Source: Triangularia verruculosa | Lineage: Eukaryota; Ascomycota; Sordariomycetes; Sordariales; Podosporaceae | Direction: 5' to 3' | Assembly: GCA_033296885.1 (NCBI GenBank) | Contig: MU863904.1 | Span: 124,001 to 188,000, forward strand | DNA: 64,000 bases | In this document: one piece after another, positions 19,998 through 32,083 of the stretch | Numbering within the stretch: the stretch's first letter is position 1 | Layout: every line of letters starts with the position of its first letter | The notes under the pieces: generated by a model | What the model saw: the letters and a program-made list of their open reading frames with translations, nothing else | Told to the model about the DNA's origin: nothing | Database searches by the model: none | Program-made: the position numbers and the translations under genes

Positions 19998-22900
19998 TTA
20001 ATCCGCAATCTCAACTCCCCCCTTTCGTTCAACCCCAGGGTCAGCAACAAGGTAATCAACCGCCACCCTCCCCATCCCATCATCACCTCCCCCCAGCTCG
20101 CCAACCCTCCTACCTCTCCCCAAATAATACAACCTCTCCATATCCCTCACCAACCGATCCCTCTCCTTCCTCCCCATCACCCCCATCCCCTCAAAGTCGC
20201 TCAACATCTCAGACTCTACAAGATAGTACATGCACCCCACAATCGTATCCGTCCCAACCGGCAAACACCGCGGCTTCTTCCAACCAACATACACCATCAC
20301 AACAAGCACAACCACCATGTAACTTAGCGCAGCCACCGCCAGCCATGTACACGCCTCATGCATCTTCTAGGTAACCGTATTCCGAAACGGGATGTTCGAA
20401 AACAGAATCGGCGTGAACTTTGCCAGCAGCGCAGCAAAAGCGATATTGAACGGGAGGATATCTCTCGATCGGGCAAATTGCCAGAGACCGGTGAAGATAC
20501 TTGAGGGAGGGGAGATGAGGATCGAGGTTCGGGCTGGTTGCGGAGAGGTGGAGAGGCGATGGTAGATTTGGGAGCGAGATATTTCTGGAATGAGATACGG
20601 TTAGATATCGGGGGTGTGTTAAGTGTCGTTGGGGAACCTACGGGAAAAGAAGTAATCCCAGCATCCGCTGACAATCGTGCCGAAGGAGGTAAACAAAATC
20701 CGGACGCCGAATGATTGGCTGTCCATGAACCTCTCGAAGGGCGTGTCGAGGATGGTGTTTTCGTAGTAGAGGATAAGAATGAGAAGGCCGGCTATGAAGA
20801 ACAAAGTTATCGTCGCGACAAGGAGTTCTTTTGTGGCGGGTTTCATGTGCCAAAATTTCTTCTTTGGTGTGGAAGAATCAGCCACGCGAGTTGGCGGGTC
20901 TTTGATCGTGGGCTTTATCGGTGTTGTATCGTCCACCACCGGACAGACTTCAATGCCATAAGCTGAGTGTTCATCATCCCCCATCCTCGACGTGCTGAAC
21001 CCTAACCGGTACCGTCTCCCGGCCAAAACACCGGCGATCTGACTATCCCTCAGATACCCCCCATCCTCACGCCCCGGTAACGACCGCAACAACTCCCTCA
21101 CCTCCGCATTAGACAGCAGCCCAGCCATGGCAGCGATACTCCACGGCTCCGTGGCAACCCTGCTCTTCCATCGCGAGAGAAGAACCCCGATTGCAATAAC
21201 AAGCATAGCAATAGCCACCAACACGCCCTCTGCAACTCGCATGGGAACTCCAGCTTTTCTTAAACCAAACGCACATACCCGGTTAAACGCCTTGCAGTTG
21301 ATTGAGGTGAACTCAAGGCGAATGGTTTCAGCCGATAACGGTATAAGAATGGTGGATAGCAGTCCTAGCAGGACGTTAAGGAGTGGTAGAGGGTCTTTGA
21401 ATCGATGTAGGAACTTGCATGCTATCAAGGGGGCTAGCCAACTGTTTGAGGATAGATGGAGGGAGTCGTCTGCTAAGGCACCAGATTCCTGGGCCAGTGC
21501 TCTGAATGGAAGTATTGCATTGAGACTGCTAACGGCGATCTGAACTGGAATCCCTAGGAGTGTTGCCAAAAGGACTGGGATGAGGGAAGCCATGAGATAG
21601 TCGGCTTCTGAACGGAGGTTGAAGAAACTTCCCCGTACTTCTGGCGGGATCGGGCCTATCGGGTTTGGAGGCATGGGGTGTGGTTGAGCGGTGTCGGTAC
21701 TGCTTGAAGAGACCTCAAAAGTGGGCGTAGAGGCTTCTTGGGAGGTGGCCATCCGTGTCGTAGATTCGCTGCTCCCGTTGATCTCTTTCTTTGTGGTATC
21801 TTCTCCCTGGATCAACAAGAACTGGTCTAAGGAAAGCGTGGTAAGATCCTTAGCCGGGATTGGTTTCGAAACAGAGCTGATGTAAAGATTAACCACTGGC
21901 CTCGACTCCTGTTCAAGGATCTGAGATATAACAGTGTCAACGAACACCGTGGCTTTGGTCTTCAGAGCAGACTTGATAGTAACGTCGTCGCCGCTTGCTT
22001 GAGCAATTCTGGAGATAACCACGTCATGACTGAAAATATCTCCAGCCCTTGTGCGAATACTCGTTGGCAAATTGGGCAGGGAAGTATCTGGCTAATCGGG
22101 CATGTTAGCTCTCCAGGTTCAATCGTCTCCGAGGCAGTCTGCACCTACAGACACGACCTTGTTCGCCAAGACAATAGGAGGCAAGCCCAGTTCACTTGAC
22201 TGCTCCTGTTCCTTTTGCTGATTGCTGGTGACAAAGGATATTCGAGTAACAGACGGGGAGTAGCCCCTAGTAAAAGGAACTTTTGTTTCAGCAATTGTCC
22301 CAGAAACTACAGTGGATGTGGCTTCCGGCTTTGGTGAAGAGATAGCGGCTGGCCCCTGAGTCTCTGTTTTCGATGGCGCGGACTGGAGCGACGTGTGTTC
22401 ACCTTCTTTCGTGGCTGATATCTGTTTCGTCATGAACCTACGGAGGCTCGTCAACCTTTCAGATGTTTTCGCAGTCTCAATGGCGGTTATGTCATCGAAG
22501 GTCGTTGTTGGACGTTCTTCCTGATTTGCAAGGGTGCTAGGGGGGTTGGACTCGCTGGTGTGGGTTTTTATATCGTGTGAGGTGTCGGTACCCAAACTGG
22601 CGTAGCCAGGAACAGCAGAATTTGACTGCGTCTCTAACATGTTGGAAGTGGCTGGCTTGCCAAATGGGAGAGTCCACCATACAGTTGTGTAGCTTGATGG
22701 TGTCTCCGTGCAAGTTCCCAGGGTATCCTGATACCACCAAACCTCCAGCATATCCGTACTGCATGGGGTGATGTCCAACGCCCCATTTGCGTATTCGGTC
22801 CTCAACGAATCAGCCATCCAGCGGTAGTTCACCGGAAACGACGCAATCTCGTCTCGTTCCACTCTATTGCCAAACACGTCCTGCTGCTCGAGCCTTGCTG

Positions 22901-24308
22901 TCCGTACCTCTAGCGGAAACATGACGTCGTTGTTCGAATCAGTGCGAGGATACCCCCAGAAAGCATGGATAGAAGATGGCGGGGTTGTCATAGGATCCAG
23001 GGCACGGTGTTCAATGCTTACTCCATACATGCCTCTTTCCTTTCTGCTCGAGACCAGCTTCAGATCGGTCCGGAATTGATACGCTGACGGCGGCTTTGGA
23101 CTCCAAGTGTGAACTTTGTAATAGTTGAACGAACAGATAACATTCATCACCGATTTGCAGCCTTCGTCGTGCGTATCCCACATTGGCAGATCAGGCCAGC
23201 CCCAAGGCCAATTCCCTTGGAACCCAGCACCCATCGTGCAAGGACACCAAGAAGGGTCCGTGGTAGTGAACACTGGAATCAATTCTTCCAAAGCAACGTG
23301 CCAATGATAGGACGGGAGGGCGTCCCAAAGATTGTAGTGTTGATACTCGGATATGTTCCAATACGGACGACCCCAGCCACAGAAGGCAGTTACGGGCGGC
23401 TGGGGGGAAGGGTAGAGAGTCTCGTCAGGCCTCGGGGCCATGATCCTTAGTCTCGCAGTCGGTTCAGGGCTATCACGGGCCAGTATTGTTGCCTTTCCGA
23501 CTCGAGCAGCGGGAGTAGGTGCCACCAGTAGGCTCTTAGGGAGCGGTCTAGCTTCGATGACTGGCGTATTAAGCGTTGAGAAGACAGACGTGCTGGTGGT
23601 GAGTAGGGCCTGTCGAAACCCTGTATCCTCTTGCTGGCCCATCTGAAGAGCTTTGTACCGGAGAGGTGGCAGATCGTGAATTTGATATTCCAGAAATGCA
23701 AACATGGCGATGACGATGGCGAGGAGGAAGACCTGGAAGGGCCATCTCAAAGCAATTGGCTTGTAATTGGAAAGAGACCTCTCGGGACACGATTTGCCAT
23801 GAGGACGAAGCGCCGAAGAGCTCTGCTGCTGCGCATCAGATACAGATATCCTCGGCGCTGGGAGATCTGGGGGCGCGGCAAGGCGATCGGTGCTCCTGGT
23901 ACCGGTACATGGTTCCGCAAAATGCTGTAGCTCAATGTCGTCCGGAGATACTTGCACTGGAGAACAGGATTCGATGCCCTCACCGCTTCTATGGTTCCCA
24001 GACCCAATAAGATTGAGGTGTAGTGTTCTCTCCGGTATTTGCCTGGGGCTGCTTTCGATTTCTGTCGCCTCGAGGCAGATGTCAACGGGCTGGAAATGCC
24101 GAACCTCTTCATGGCTAGTCGATATAGATCGAGCTGCAATGGCATCCGATTCATATGTTTCAAGTGAAACCTCATCAAAATCGAAATGAGCTTCCGGGTT
24201 CAGTAATGTGTCTGCGCTTGGTGCGTGGAGATTCTGCTGGGTTCCATCTAGATCAGCTGTTGTAGACTGCTCATAGCGATGTGAAGTCTTTGATGTAGCC
24301 TCTGCCAT
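19998..24308 (-). pseudogene. DUF3433 membrane protein with in-frame TAG (edited gene or pseudogene)
   Basis: Three exons, 22149-24308, 20642-22091 and 19998-20584, join in phases 0 and 1 and would give 1398 residues. The DUF3433 architecture is clear. A polar N terminus (about 185 residues) leads to a membrane segment after LRWPFQVFLLAIVIAMFAFLEY, then a secreted-type loop with Trp-rich blocks (WCPCTMGAGFQGNWPWGWP). A second set of membrane segments follows, with LTSINCKAFNRV-type and LLSRWKSRVATEPWSIAAMA blocks, the SILISPPSSIFTGLWQFARS block, and the C-terminal MYYLVESEMLSDFEG. At 20367-20369 a TAG interrupts ...IPFRNTVT/KMHEACTWLA. Related proteins usually have TW here, so TAG stands for TGG. 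Unedited, the product ends at residue 1275 and loses the last 122 residues, including one membrane segment. Confidence 0.8.
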
Positions 24309-25786
24309 GACTCGCAAATTGAATGAAGAGTAACTGAGTAAAAATGCGAGAGTTGATCATACCTAATCAACTTTAACCCGAGGTCGACCAACCCAAGAGT
24401 TGATAAAGGGTGGAGATGGCCATAGAGGCGCGTCGAAAATGTGCCGTTCCATGCCAATGAAATGATAACCTAGAATTCTCTACTAAAGTTCAGTGTAGTA
24501 CAGGATCTCTGGGCTTTGATACGCTCTTTGATGTTGTATTGCCACCCTGTGCCACCTGGGACAAATAGTCATTAATATGCCCGTTGCTGTGTTCTGGGGG
24601 CTGTTGTGAGTGGTATTTTACGCCCCTACAGTTCTAAGGTGGCATTCAACTCGGTGAGCTGCTCACCAAATAATGAAGACCAGCACGTCGAGGGCACAGA
24701 AGAGATTGCGACCTGGGCCTGCCGTCTCGAGAAACAATGGATGTCATCATGAGGTAGCGGCAGGGCAGACGTCTCCTTTGGCGTCGGCAGGCGGGACATC
24801 ACTTGTTGCCAGTCGAGCAAAAGTGTTGGCAAGCGCGTTGAAGGTTGGGGGACTTGAGGGGGCCGAAGGCCGCGTGGGCGCGGATGAAGAGATGACATCG
24901 ATAGAGTGTCGGGCTGTGAGTCTATACGGAACAGTTGGCCAAAGCCACGTCCAAACCCCAAAATCTGTACTCATTGGGCTGAGGACTTGGCCACTTTGCC
25001 ATTCCTGGGCTTGTTTCGAGGTGCTGAGTCCTGAGGAAAGTGGGAGGAGCACCGATGCCGGGCTCCAACCTACCTTCCTGCTGTGGTGGCTGGCTCTTTC
25101 CTCAGAAGTTCCAAACGCCGCAACGATCAGACTGTTCTTTTGGTTACCGAAGGAAGGAGGGACTCTACCGCCGGCAGGAGACGGTCTTGTGAAGCTCCGT
25201 CAATTGCAAGATTGGATAGGTGGTCGACAGGCAGTTAAAAGATAACCAGCATGTTTAGATCACAGTTCTTATGCGTTGAAAGAAAGGTTATGGATATATA
25301 GCGACCCCTGAATTGCCTCTCGGTTTCCTTGAGATCGGATTATTTCTCCCAAGCTCCCCGACACCGGGACACTTGGGAAGACGTGGGAATATAAGTTGAA
25401 GACTGCATCTGACGCACAATAATTAAGAAGAGCGTATTTGCTTCAAAGAATGCGCGATCTCAATATTATGTCTAGAGGGTGAACTGATGTACGCGCGATT
25501 GCGAACCAGTTATTAGGCTCCGTTCTTACCAAAATGATGGTACGCATATATTTATCCAGAAACCTCCGAAACCAACAGTCAGAAATCGGAGAAGATTCGG
25601 GGTAATCCAATCTACCATTCTCCTACCCCGCGGCAGGTTCTACACTTCTTATGCCCGTAGCTCTATTCCAACACCGTAAGAAAAGTTCAAAACCTGACAA
25701 CCTAGCCAAGTTCAGGCTTTACTTGACTCTTAGACAACCTGAAGTTCCAACCCCAACGGCAACAGATCTTACAGAGTTCCCCAAAC
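24309..25786. other. intergenic, no gene supported
   Basis: About 1.5 kb lie between the DUF3433 start (minus) and the SDR start (plus). Frames of up to 190 codons occur on both strands at 24,620-25,250, but their translations have no domain, signal or splice-linked partner. A divergent promoter is inferred. Confidence 0.45.
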
Positions 25787-26976
25787 ATGGCGCAACAAGA
25801 CGCACAGCCCCCGGCCCAGTTCATCCCCCGGTTCCGCACAGATATTTACCCCTTTATTGCCCCCTCCAAATTCAGGGGATCGCTCCGAGACAAAGTAACC
25901 ATCGTCACGGGCGCGGCCGGAGTCATTGGTCAAGGCCTGGCCGAGTCGTTCGCCGTTGCGGGGGCAAAGCTGGTGTTGACTTACAACCGGACACCACCTC
26001 CCCCTGAGCTGAAGGAGAGATGTCTTAGGTTTGGCGCCTCAGATGTGACTTTTGTCCAGTGCAATGTTGCTGAACTCGCGGGCTGCGAGGCGCTGGTCAA
26101 AGAGGTAAGTGTGCCCATATCTTTTACCATGCCTGCAAGATCCGTTTGCTGAATCACAAGTCCAGACCCTTGATCTTCATGGAAGAGCAGACATTCTAAT
26201 CAACAATGCCGGTGCAAACGGCCTTGGTCCCGTACGTTCTCCCCAGTCCTACGCTTCGGGGATGGACTGACAGAAAGAAAACCAAAGCTCCACGCGCAAG
26301 CCCCAGAAGACTTCATCAAAGAGATCGCTGTCAACTTCCACGGCCCTTACTATCTCATGAGATTGCTCCTCCCCCATTTTCGCGAGCAGAAAAGCGGCTG
26401 CGTGCTGAACATCGCCTCGAGGGCCGGGACGGTGGCGATCCCGTACAGCACGGGGTATTGCTCCAGCAAAGCGGCGCTGATCAACCTGACAGCTTGTGCG
26501 CAAAAGGAGCTTGACATTGATGGGCTGGGAGGGGATGTCCATATGTACTCGCTGCATCCGGGTGGGATCAAGAGTGCGATGACGTTGAAGAGTATGTCTG
26601 CCTTATCAACAACTTAGGAGGATGTTTTGCTGACAGAATATCAGAGTACTCGGCAGAATCGGTTTCCAATCTGCCGGCTCAGGCACAGAGCAAGTTTGTG
26701 AATGCTTTGGACATCTACGATGACTCGCCATATCTGAATGGGATGGTGTGTGTTGCGCTTGCGACGGGGGTTGGGAAAGAGGTGCTGAGGGGAAAGTACT
26801 TTGATGTCGGTCAGGATCTGGAGGATGTGTTTACTCAAGGGGAGGCGTTGAAGCAGGACCCGGATTTGTATGGGCTTCACACGAGCTTCTTGGGAGGACT
26901 GAAGAATGGAGGTGTGCCGGAGGGCGGATACAGAAAGGAAGAGTGGGGGTTGGAGTTTCCTGGCTTTGAGGTCTAA
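25787..26976 (+). CDS. short-chain dehydrogenase/reductase (SDR)
   Basis: Four exons, 25787-26104, 26166-26231, 26288-26591 and 26645-26976, give 339 residues with all phases matching. The cofactor motif TGAAGVIGQG sits at residues 41-50 and NNAG at 119-122. The catalytic Ser is Ser172 (NIAS), and the active-site pair is Tyr185/Lys189 (YCSSK). The mapped order is the classical SDR fold; NAD(P)-dependent oxidation or reduction of an unknown alcohol or ketone is inferred. The C-terminal 100 residues (YSAESVSNLPAQAQSKF to GGYRKEEWGLEFPG) are family-like but not substrate-diagnostic. It ends 225 bases before a tandem SreA-like site, which may concern the next gene rather than this one. Confidence 0.88.
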
Positions 26977-27200
26977 CTCATTAGCTCTTGGTATTCAATA
27001 ACAGCTCATCTCCCGTGAAGACCGCGCTTCTATTGGGCTCGTGATAGTCACCGCGTGTTGTGGCTGTGTTGTTGTGAAGAGATGTGCAAAAAGGGTTAGG
27101 GTTGAAAGGCCGACGACAAGCACGGAGACCGTCGGCAAATGCGGCCCCGCGTTTTACCGGTTTGGCCGAAACGGAAGCCGCCATCCTTGCTGAGGTGATG

Positions 27201-27217
27201 ATCTGATAATCTGATAA
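27201..27217 (+). promoter_or_regulatory. two overlapping SreA-type GATA sites
   Basis: ATCTGATAATCTGATAA contains two matches to ATCWGATAA, the consensus of the iron-responsive GATA factor SreA (SRE, Urbs1), sharing one base. They lie about 790 bases before the ATG of the AIF-like oxidoreductase gene. The match is seen; the regulation is inferred from known SreA binding. Confidence 0.55.
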
Positions 27218-28003
27218 GATCAGCCTGCAGAAATAGTGGGTCCGATGGGTGGATCTTGTGCGGGCCCGAAGAGCGGGGGATCTTTTTTTCTCTCGGTCTT
27301 GCATCTTGAGAGTCGCACAACAGGATGGACGTTGAGGATCTGTTGGATCACTTGTTTGTTGAGAACTGCGTCAAGATGGCCGTCTGATCAGATGAACTCG
27401 AACATCATGGATACGAGATGAGAGCCGAAAAAGAAGAGGGGGGGAGGACAACAGCGACAATTCCGATGCCGGGGAAATGATCTTTTGCGGATGCCACATG
27501 CAGCATGTGCGCCCCCGTCTCCCCGTCCCCTCATCAACAACCCCCATGTCCAAAGGGTCGGTCCCAAGGAAGAGGTGGAGCCCCCGTTTGTCAATTTTTC
27601 CCCCTGTTTCTGCTTGCCGCTGAGGCACTTTGGCATCCTTGTTGGGCAGGCTGCCCAGAGGGATGCTGCCAGCGCAACGGCTGCACAATATGACACAGCA
27701 GCGGAAGGGCTCCAATGGGGGGGTAAAAGACGGCCATGGGAACGATGATCTTGTGGGGCAATATCCATATTGCAGCTCGGGGACGGAGAGGGAGAGAGTG
27801 GGATCCGGATAAGAAGACCAAAAAGTGAAAGTTGGTCCTTCATCCCGCTCGACTTTTCTATTCCCATCTTTTTTGTTGCGTGAGAGAGAGAGAGAGATTG
27901 ACGTTTCGCAGCGGCCACTGGCATCAGTTCTTCGGCATCGACATCTTCATTACCGGATTTGGATTATTTTATTCTCTCTCTTTCTGTCACACACACATTC
28001 ACG

Positions 28004-29415
28004 ATGGGATCCATCTTCCAAGCACCCGCCCTCACAACCCAAGCCATGCCCTTCAAGGTCCTAGTCGTGGGCGGCTCATACGGCGGTCTCTCCGCCGCTC
28101 TCAACCTCCAGGATCTCTGCAGCGGCCTCGCGCCACGATGCGGGCCCAAGCCAGTAGAGGGCGCACCAGTGATCGAGACACCACAGTTCAACATCGACAT
28201 CACCATCGTTGACGAGCGTGATGGTTTTTGTTAGTTTTCCTCTGCTCTCCTTTCGGTTCAATACATGCTGACAAGCCAAAAGTCCACCTCATCGGCTCCC
28301 CCCTCGCCCTCGCCGACGAAGACTACGCCGCCAAGTCGTGGGTAAAATACGAAGACGTCCCCGCCGTCTCCCAATCACCAAACATCCGTGTCCTCCAAGG
28401 CTCTGTCAAGTCTGTTGACCAGACCGCCAAGACCGCCACTTACCTCCCCCACGGCCTTATCTCCTCCCCAGAAAACACTAGCACTCTGTCCTATGACTTC
28501 CTCGTCGCTGCCGCCGGCCTTCGCCGCGTGTGGCCAGTGGTCCCCCAGTCTCTCCGCCGGAAGCAGTTCCTCTTTGAGGCCGGTGACCACATCCGCGCTG
28601 CCACCACTGCCCGCCATGGCGTCGTGGTAGTAGGCGGTGGTGCGGTCGGTATTGAGATGGCGGCTGAGCTCAAGCTCGTGCAACCACAGCTCAAGGTCAC
28701 ACTCGTTCACTCCAGAGACAAGCTCCTCAGCTCCGAGCCCCTTCCAGATGAGGTCAAGGACAAGAGTTTGGAGCTCTTGCTCGAGACCGGAGTTGAGGTG
28801 AGGATGAGCACAAGATTAGACAAGACCGAGGAAGTCGTCGACGAGGATGGCAAGAAGGCTGTCAGAGTGTGGTTCACTAACGGGGAGAGTATTCTTGCTG
28901 ATCAAGTCAGCTTGGCCGTGTCGAGGTCGGTACCGTCCACCGAGTTTTTGGGTGTCAACTCGACGGGCGTGGTTGATGAGGAGGGCTACGTCAAGATCCA
29001 GTCTAGCTTGGCTTTCCCTGCCGAGACGCCAAACTCGGTGGACCACTTTGCTATTGGCGACTTGGTCAGGTGGTCGGGGATCAAGAGGTGCGGTGCTGCT
29101 ATGCATATGGGGTACTATGCCGGTAACAACATCCACCAGAGGATGATCCAGCTTACTTCGGGCAAGGAGCCGACGTTCCTGAAGCTGGATGAGATCCCGG
29201 CCATGATTGGGCTGGCGGTGGGGAAGAAGGCGGTTTCGTACTGGCCTGCGTCTGGTGTGACGGCTGGTGAGGATGTTATGCAGGCGTTCTTTGGGGATGA
29301 TCTTGGGTTTACGAGTGAGTTTTTTTCCCGTCTTTTCTGATGAATGGAGTGCTAACACGGGTCTTTTACAGTCTGCTGGAACCACTTGGGACTCGGTAAC
29401 GGGAAGAAGTTGTAA
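28004..29415 (+). CDS. AIF-like FAD/NAD(P)H oxidoreductase
   Basis: Three exons, 28004-28229, 28283-29314 and 29372-29415, give 433 residues. Two Rossmann motifs are clear: VLVVGGSYGGLSAALNL for FAD (near residue 20) and VVVVGGGAVGIEMAAEL for NAD(P)H (near residue 210 of the joined protein). FAIGDLVRWSG is the second FAD block. The 15-residue last exon restores the CWNHLGLGNGKKL tail of AIF/AMID-like proteins. No mitochondrial presequence is obvious. These enzymes act as NADH:quinone or ferredoxin-type reductases, and some promote cell death. An internal ATG at 28046 just before FKVLVVGG is an alternative start. It lies between possible iron-control sites and the siderophore pair. Confidence 0.86.
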
Positions 29416-29766
29416 TGATATTTTTGGATGCATAGCGTTTTTGGTTTTGGTATTTGGATAAGATTATGGGACATAAAAACGTGTGACACGGTTGGCTATT
29501 TTGATGTCATGGTTTGGGTTTTAGATGATGAATAAATAAGACACGTTTTTCCACAAGATGCCTAGGTACATAAGATCTCTCGCAACACATCATGAGTAAG
29601 TCTACAGTGGAAGTGATGTCACACGATATTGAGAAAAGGCCAGTAACACACCAGTCCGGAAACGTTAAAAGTAAACAACTTTTATTACTAACCATTCCAT
29701 ATCTTTTACCCATCCCACCTATCCAAAATAACTACAAAAAGACACCAAGTATTACACCCCCAAAAT

Positions 29767-31148
29767 TTAAAGCTTCGGAACCAGTCCAACCCCCGTCCCG
29801 CCCATGACCTTGTCATTCTCATCCAGCGGGCAAAGCTGGAAGAAGCGCTCCCTCGAGCAGCGCACAAACGCCGAGCGCTTGTGCGGCAGATCGATAAACT
29901 TGTCCAGACCGAACCCGTGCATGAGGTCGTACATGAGCACCGAGCTGTTGGTGTACTTTGGCTCGCCGACGACGCTCACGGTGCGGGGCTCGTCCAGGAA
30001 GAGGTAGTGCATCAGGCTCGACCACCAGGCGCTCACGCGGTGGGGGCCGCGGTACCGGACGTCGCCGACGAGGGAGTGCCTGCCGCGGTCGTAGTCGCCG
30101 GCCGAGTAGTACGCGCCTATGCGGTCCTCCTTCACCAAACTATTAGTATGTTATACAAAAAAAGTGGGAGGGAATGGGCGGCGGGGGGGGGGATGTATAC
30201 CTTTCCCCAGTAAACCTCAAAGTAAGCAAAGCAGACATCGTCAAACCTCGCAAGAATGGTGATCTGATGGGGATCCTCGTGCGCCTTGCGGAGGTATTCG
30301 CGATGCTGCTCCACCGTCCCCGTCTCGTTCCAACCTTGCGACACCCGCGGGTCGTTTTGCCAGGTGTGGAATAACTCGAGGTGGGCTGGGTTGTGGTAAT
30401 CCAGCGCGATCATGCTGAAGGTTTCTTTTAGGTGGGGGATGTACCTGCTGTAGATGACCGAACCCGGGGTGGGCTTTGCGCGACGTCGGGGGTGCCAGCA
30501 GAGGGCGGTGTTCGGGTCGCTGGTCATGACGTACTCTGGGGGAGGGAGGGGGTAGCCTGAGAGATCGGGGTCTTGCTCCTCGGGTGCCCAGGCGGGACGG
30601 GGGCCGAAGGGGGAGCCGGCGCCTTGCCAGAAGGCGCCGCGGGAGAGGACGAGTTCGTTGTTTGTTGTTGGTGATGGGGAGTTGGTGGTGGTGGTGGGGT
30701 GGGAGATGGCGAGGCCGACGGTTTTGAGTTGGGAGGAGAGCTTTTCCGCGAGGGGGCCGTGGAGGGAGAGGCGGAAGGCTGGGGAGGAGGGACGGAGGAT
30801 GAAGATGGCGTAGGTGATGAGCCATGCTTGGCCGACGGTGGGTGGGTGCGAGCTTGACCAGGTGATGGTGACGGAGGGGGTGCGGCGGGCTCTGGCCCAG
30901 GCGGTGTTGTTGGAGTCGTTTGGTCTGTCGCCGAGTTTGAGGTCCTCGGGGGCGGTGAAGAAGAGGGTGTCGTTGTGAAGGGGCTCGCGGAGGGGCTTGA
31001 GGCCTTCACGGGGTTGGAGCTGGTAGCCGTCTTTGCCCTTGACGACGTGGTAGGAGGTTTGGTAGGGGTGAGGGAGCTTGAGGATGGGCTCTGAGGAGGA
31101 GGCGTACTCGGCGAGCTGGAGACGCGCCTTTGTTTGTGTTGACGCCAT
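29767..31148 (-). CDS. sidF: siderophore N5-hydroxyornithine acyltransferase, SidF-like
   Basis: Two exons, 30201-31148 and 29767-30129, join in phase 0 and give 436 residues. The C-terminal half is a GNAT-type acyltransferase of the IucB/SidF group: HLELFHTWQNDPRVSQGWNE, FDDVCFAYFEVYWGK and, after the intron, EDRIGAYYSAGDYDRGRHSL, then RYRGPHRVSAWWSSLMHYLF. SidF moves the anhydromevalonyl group from CoA to N5-hydroxyornithine in fusarinine and coprogen synthesis, in peroxisomes; the last residues PKL fit a PTS1 import signal. The acceptor at 30130-30131 (GGTGAAG) was chosen because it keeps phase and restores the conserved WGKEDR. SidL, the acetyl-transferring homologue, is the main alternative. 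The sidI-like gene next door favours SidF. Confidence 0.82.
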
Positions 31149-31633
31149 TGTGATGTGTGTGAGAGAGATTGGACTGAAGCCGTTTACTGGGAGAGACAAG
31201 TATGACGACACTGAAGATGGGAGGAAGAGAAGTAGGTAGTTTTGTTAAACACTCCAACAAGTCGCGAACTACGGGGTAACTTTTTTTACGTCTTCGGGGA
31301 AGCTGTGTCCAGCTCCAATTCACATGCACATCAAAAAAACAAACAGAAAGAAAAAAACAAGGATACCCCCTCTCCCGCTGGACACTCGATGGAAATGTAG
31401 CCCCCATGGCAGCAGGTTGGAAGCCGAAGAGGTGCTTCTCGGGTGAAACGAAGACCGAGTGCCTGGCTCCTAGATGCATGCCGATCTACTATCGATTCTC
31501 GTTGCGTGGTGGCCGGTGGAAACCGGTTTGCCGTTTCCATCCCATTTTTCCAGTCAAGGCTCCGAAACGATGACCAATGGAAAGGGGTCTCAGGGGGTGG
31601 TCGCACAAGGAGCCATGGCGTGCTGGGGAACGG

Positions 31634-31642
31634 ATCTGATAA
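31634..31642 (+). promoter_or_regulatory. SreA-type site ATCTGATAA
   Basis: Exact match to ATCWGATAA, about 490 bases before the sidF-like ATG. Confidence 0.6.
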
Positions 31643-31666
31643 CTTTGTTTGGACGCCAGAAAGCGG

Positions 31667-31675
31667 ATCAGATAA
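31667..31675 (+). promoter_or_regulatory. SreA-type site ATCAGATAA
   Basis: Exact match to ATCWGATAA, 33 bases from the previous site in the same orientation. Confidence 0.6.
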
Positions 31676-31965
31676 TTTTTGCCTGCAGACCCCTGTCACA
31701 CCTCCACGCTTGGCAGAACCGACCTCGGAGCAGGCTTGATCATCCTTTTTTGCTGGAGGCTTCTCGAGGTAATGAATTGCTGGAGGAGCTGACAGGTAGC
31801 GGGCTCGTTGTGTTCTGTAGCGTACCTAGGTAGATAACTGCAAATAATAAAGCCAGACGAGAGTCGAGGCAAGAAAAAGCTGCTTCGTTTCGAAGTCATC
31901 AGCGGGAGACAGAAAGCGAAGAAGCAACGTGGAAGCCCACGCACAAAGACTTGGCATGATTAATC

Positions 31966-31974
31966 TTATCAGAT
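31966..31974 (-). promoter_or_regulatory. SreA-type site (TTATCAGAT on plus)
   Basis: Reverse complement of ATCTGATAA, about midway between the two genes. Confidence 0.6.
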
Positions 31975-32074
31975 CGTTAATGCTGGTTGCTCTGAGGCAT
32001 TTTACAGGGGTGCGGTGGACAGTGTGGGTCTGAAAATCATACCACCAGCCCCTGCTCAGTTGCAGTGCTCGACT

Positions 32075-32083
32075 TTATCAGAT
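32075..32083 (-). promoter_or_regulatory. SreA-type site (TTATCAGAT on plus)
   Basis: Reverse complement of ATCTGATAA, about 730 bases before the sidI-like ATG. Confidence 0.6.

Noticed and set aside
20364..20375. GTTACCTAG or GTTACCTAGAAG as a tiny intron removing the DUF3433 stop
   Set aside because: 9-12 bases is far below any spliceosomal intron, and there is no branch site. Longer alternatives would delete a conserved membrane segment.
24673..25245. 190-codon plus-strand frame and an overlapping minus frame
   Set aside because: Both strands are open over the same stretch because of base composition. Neither shows a motif, signal or linked exon.
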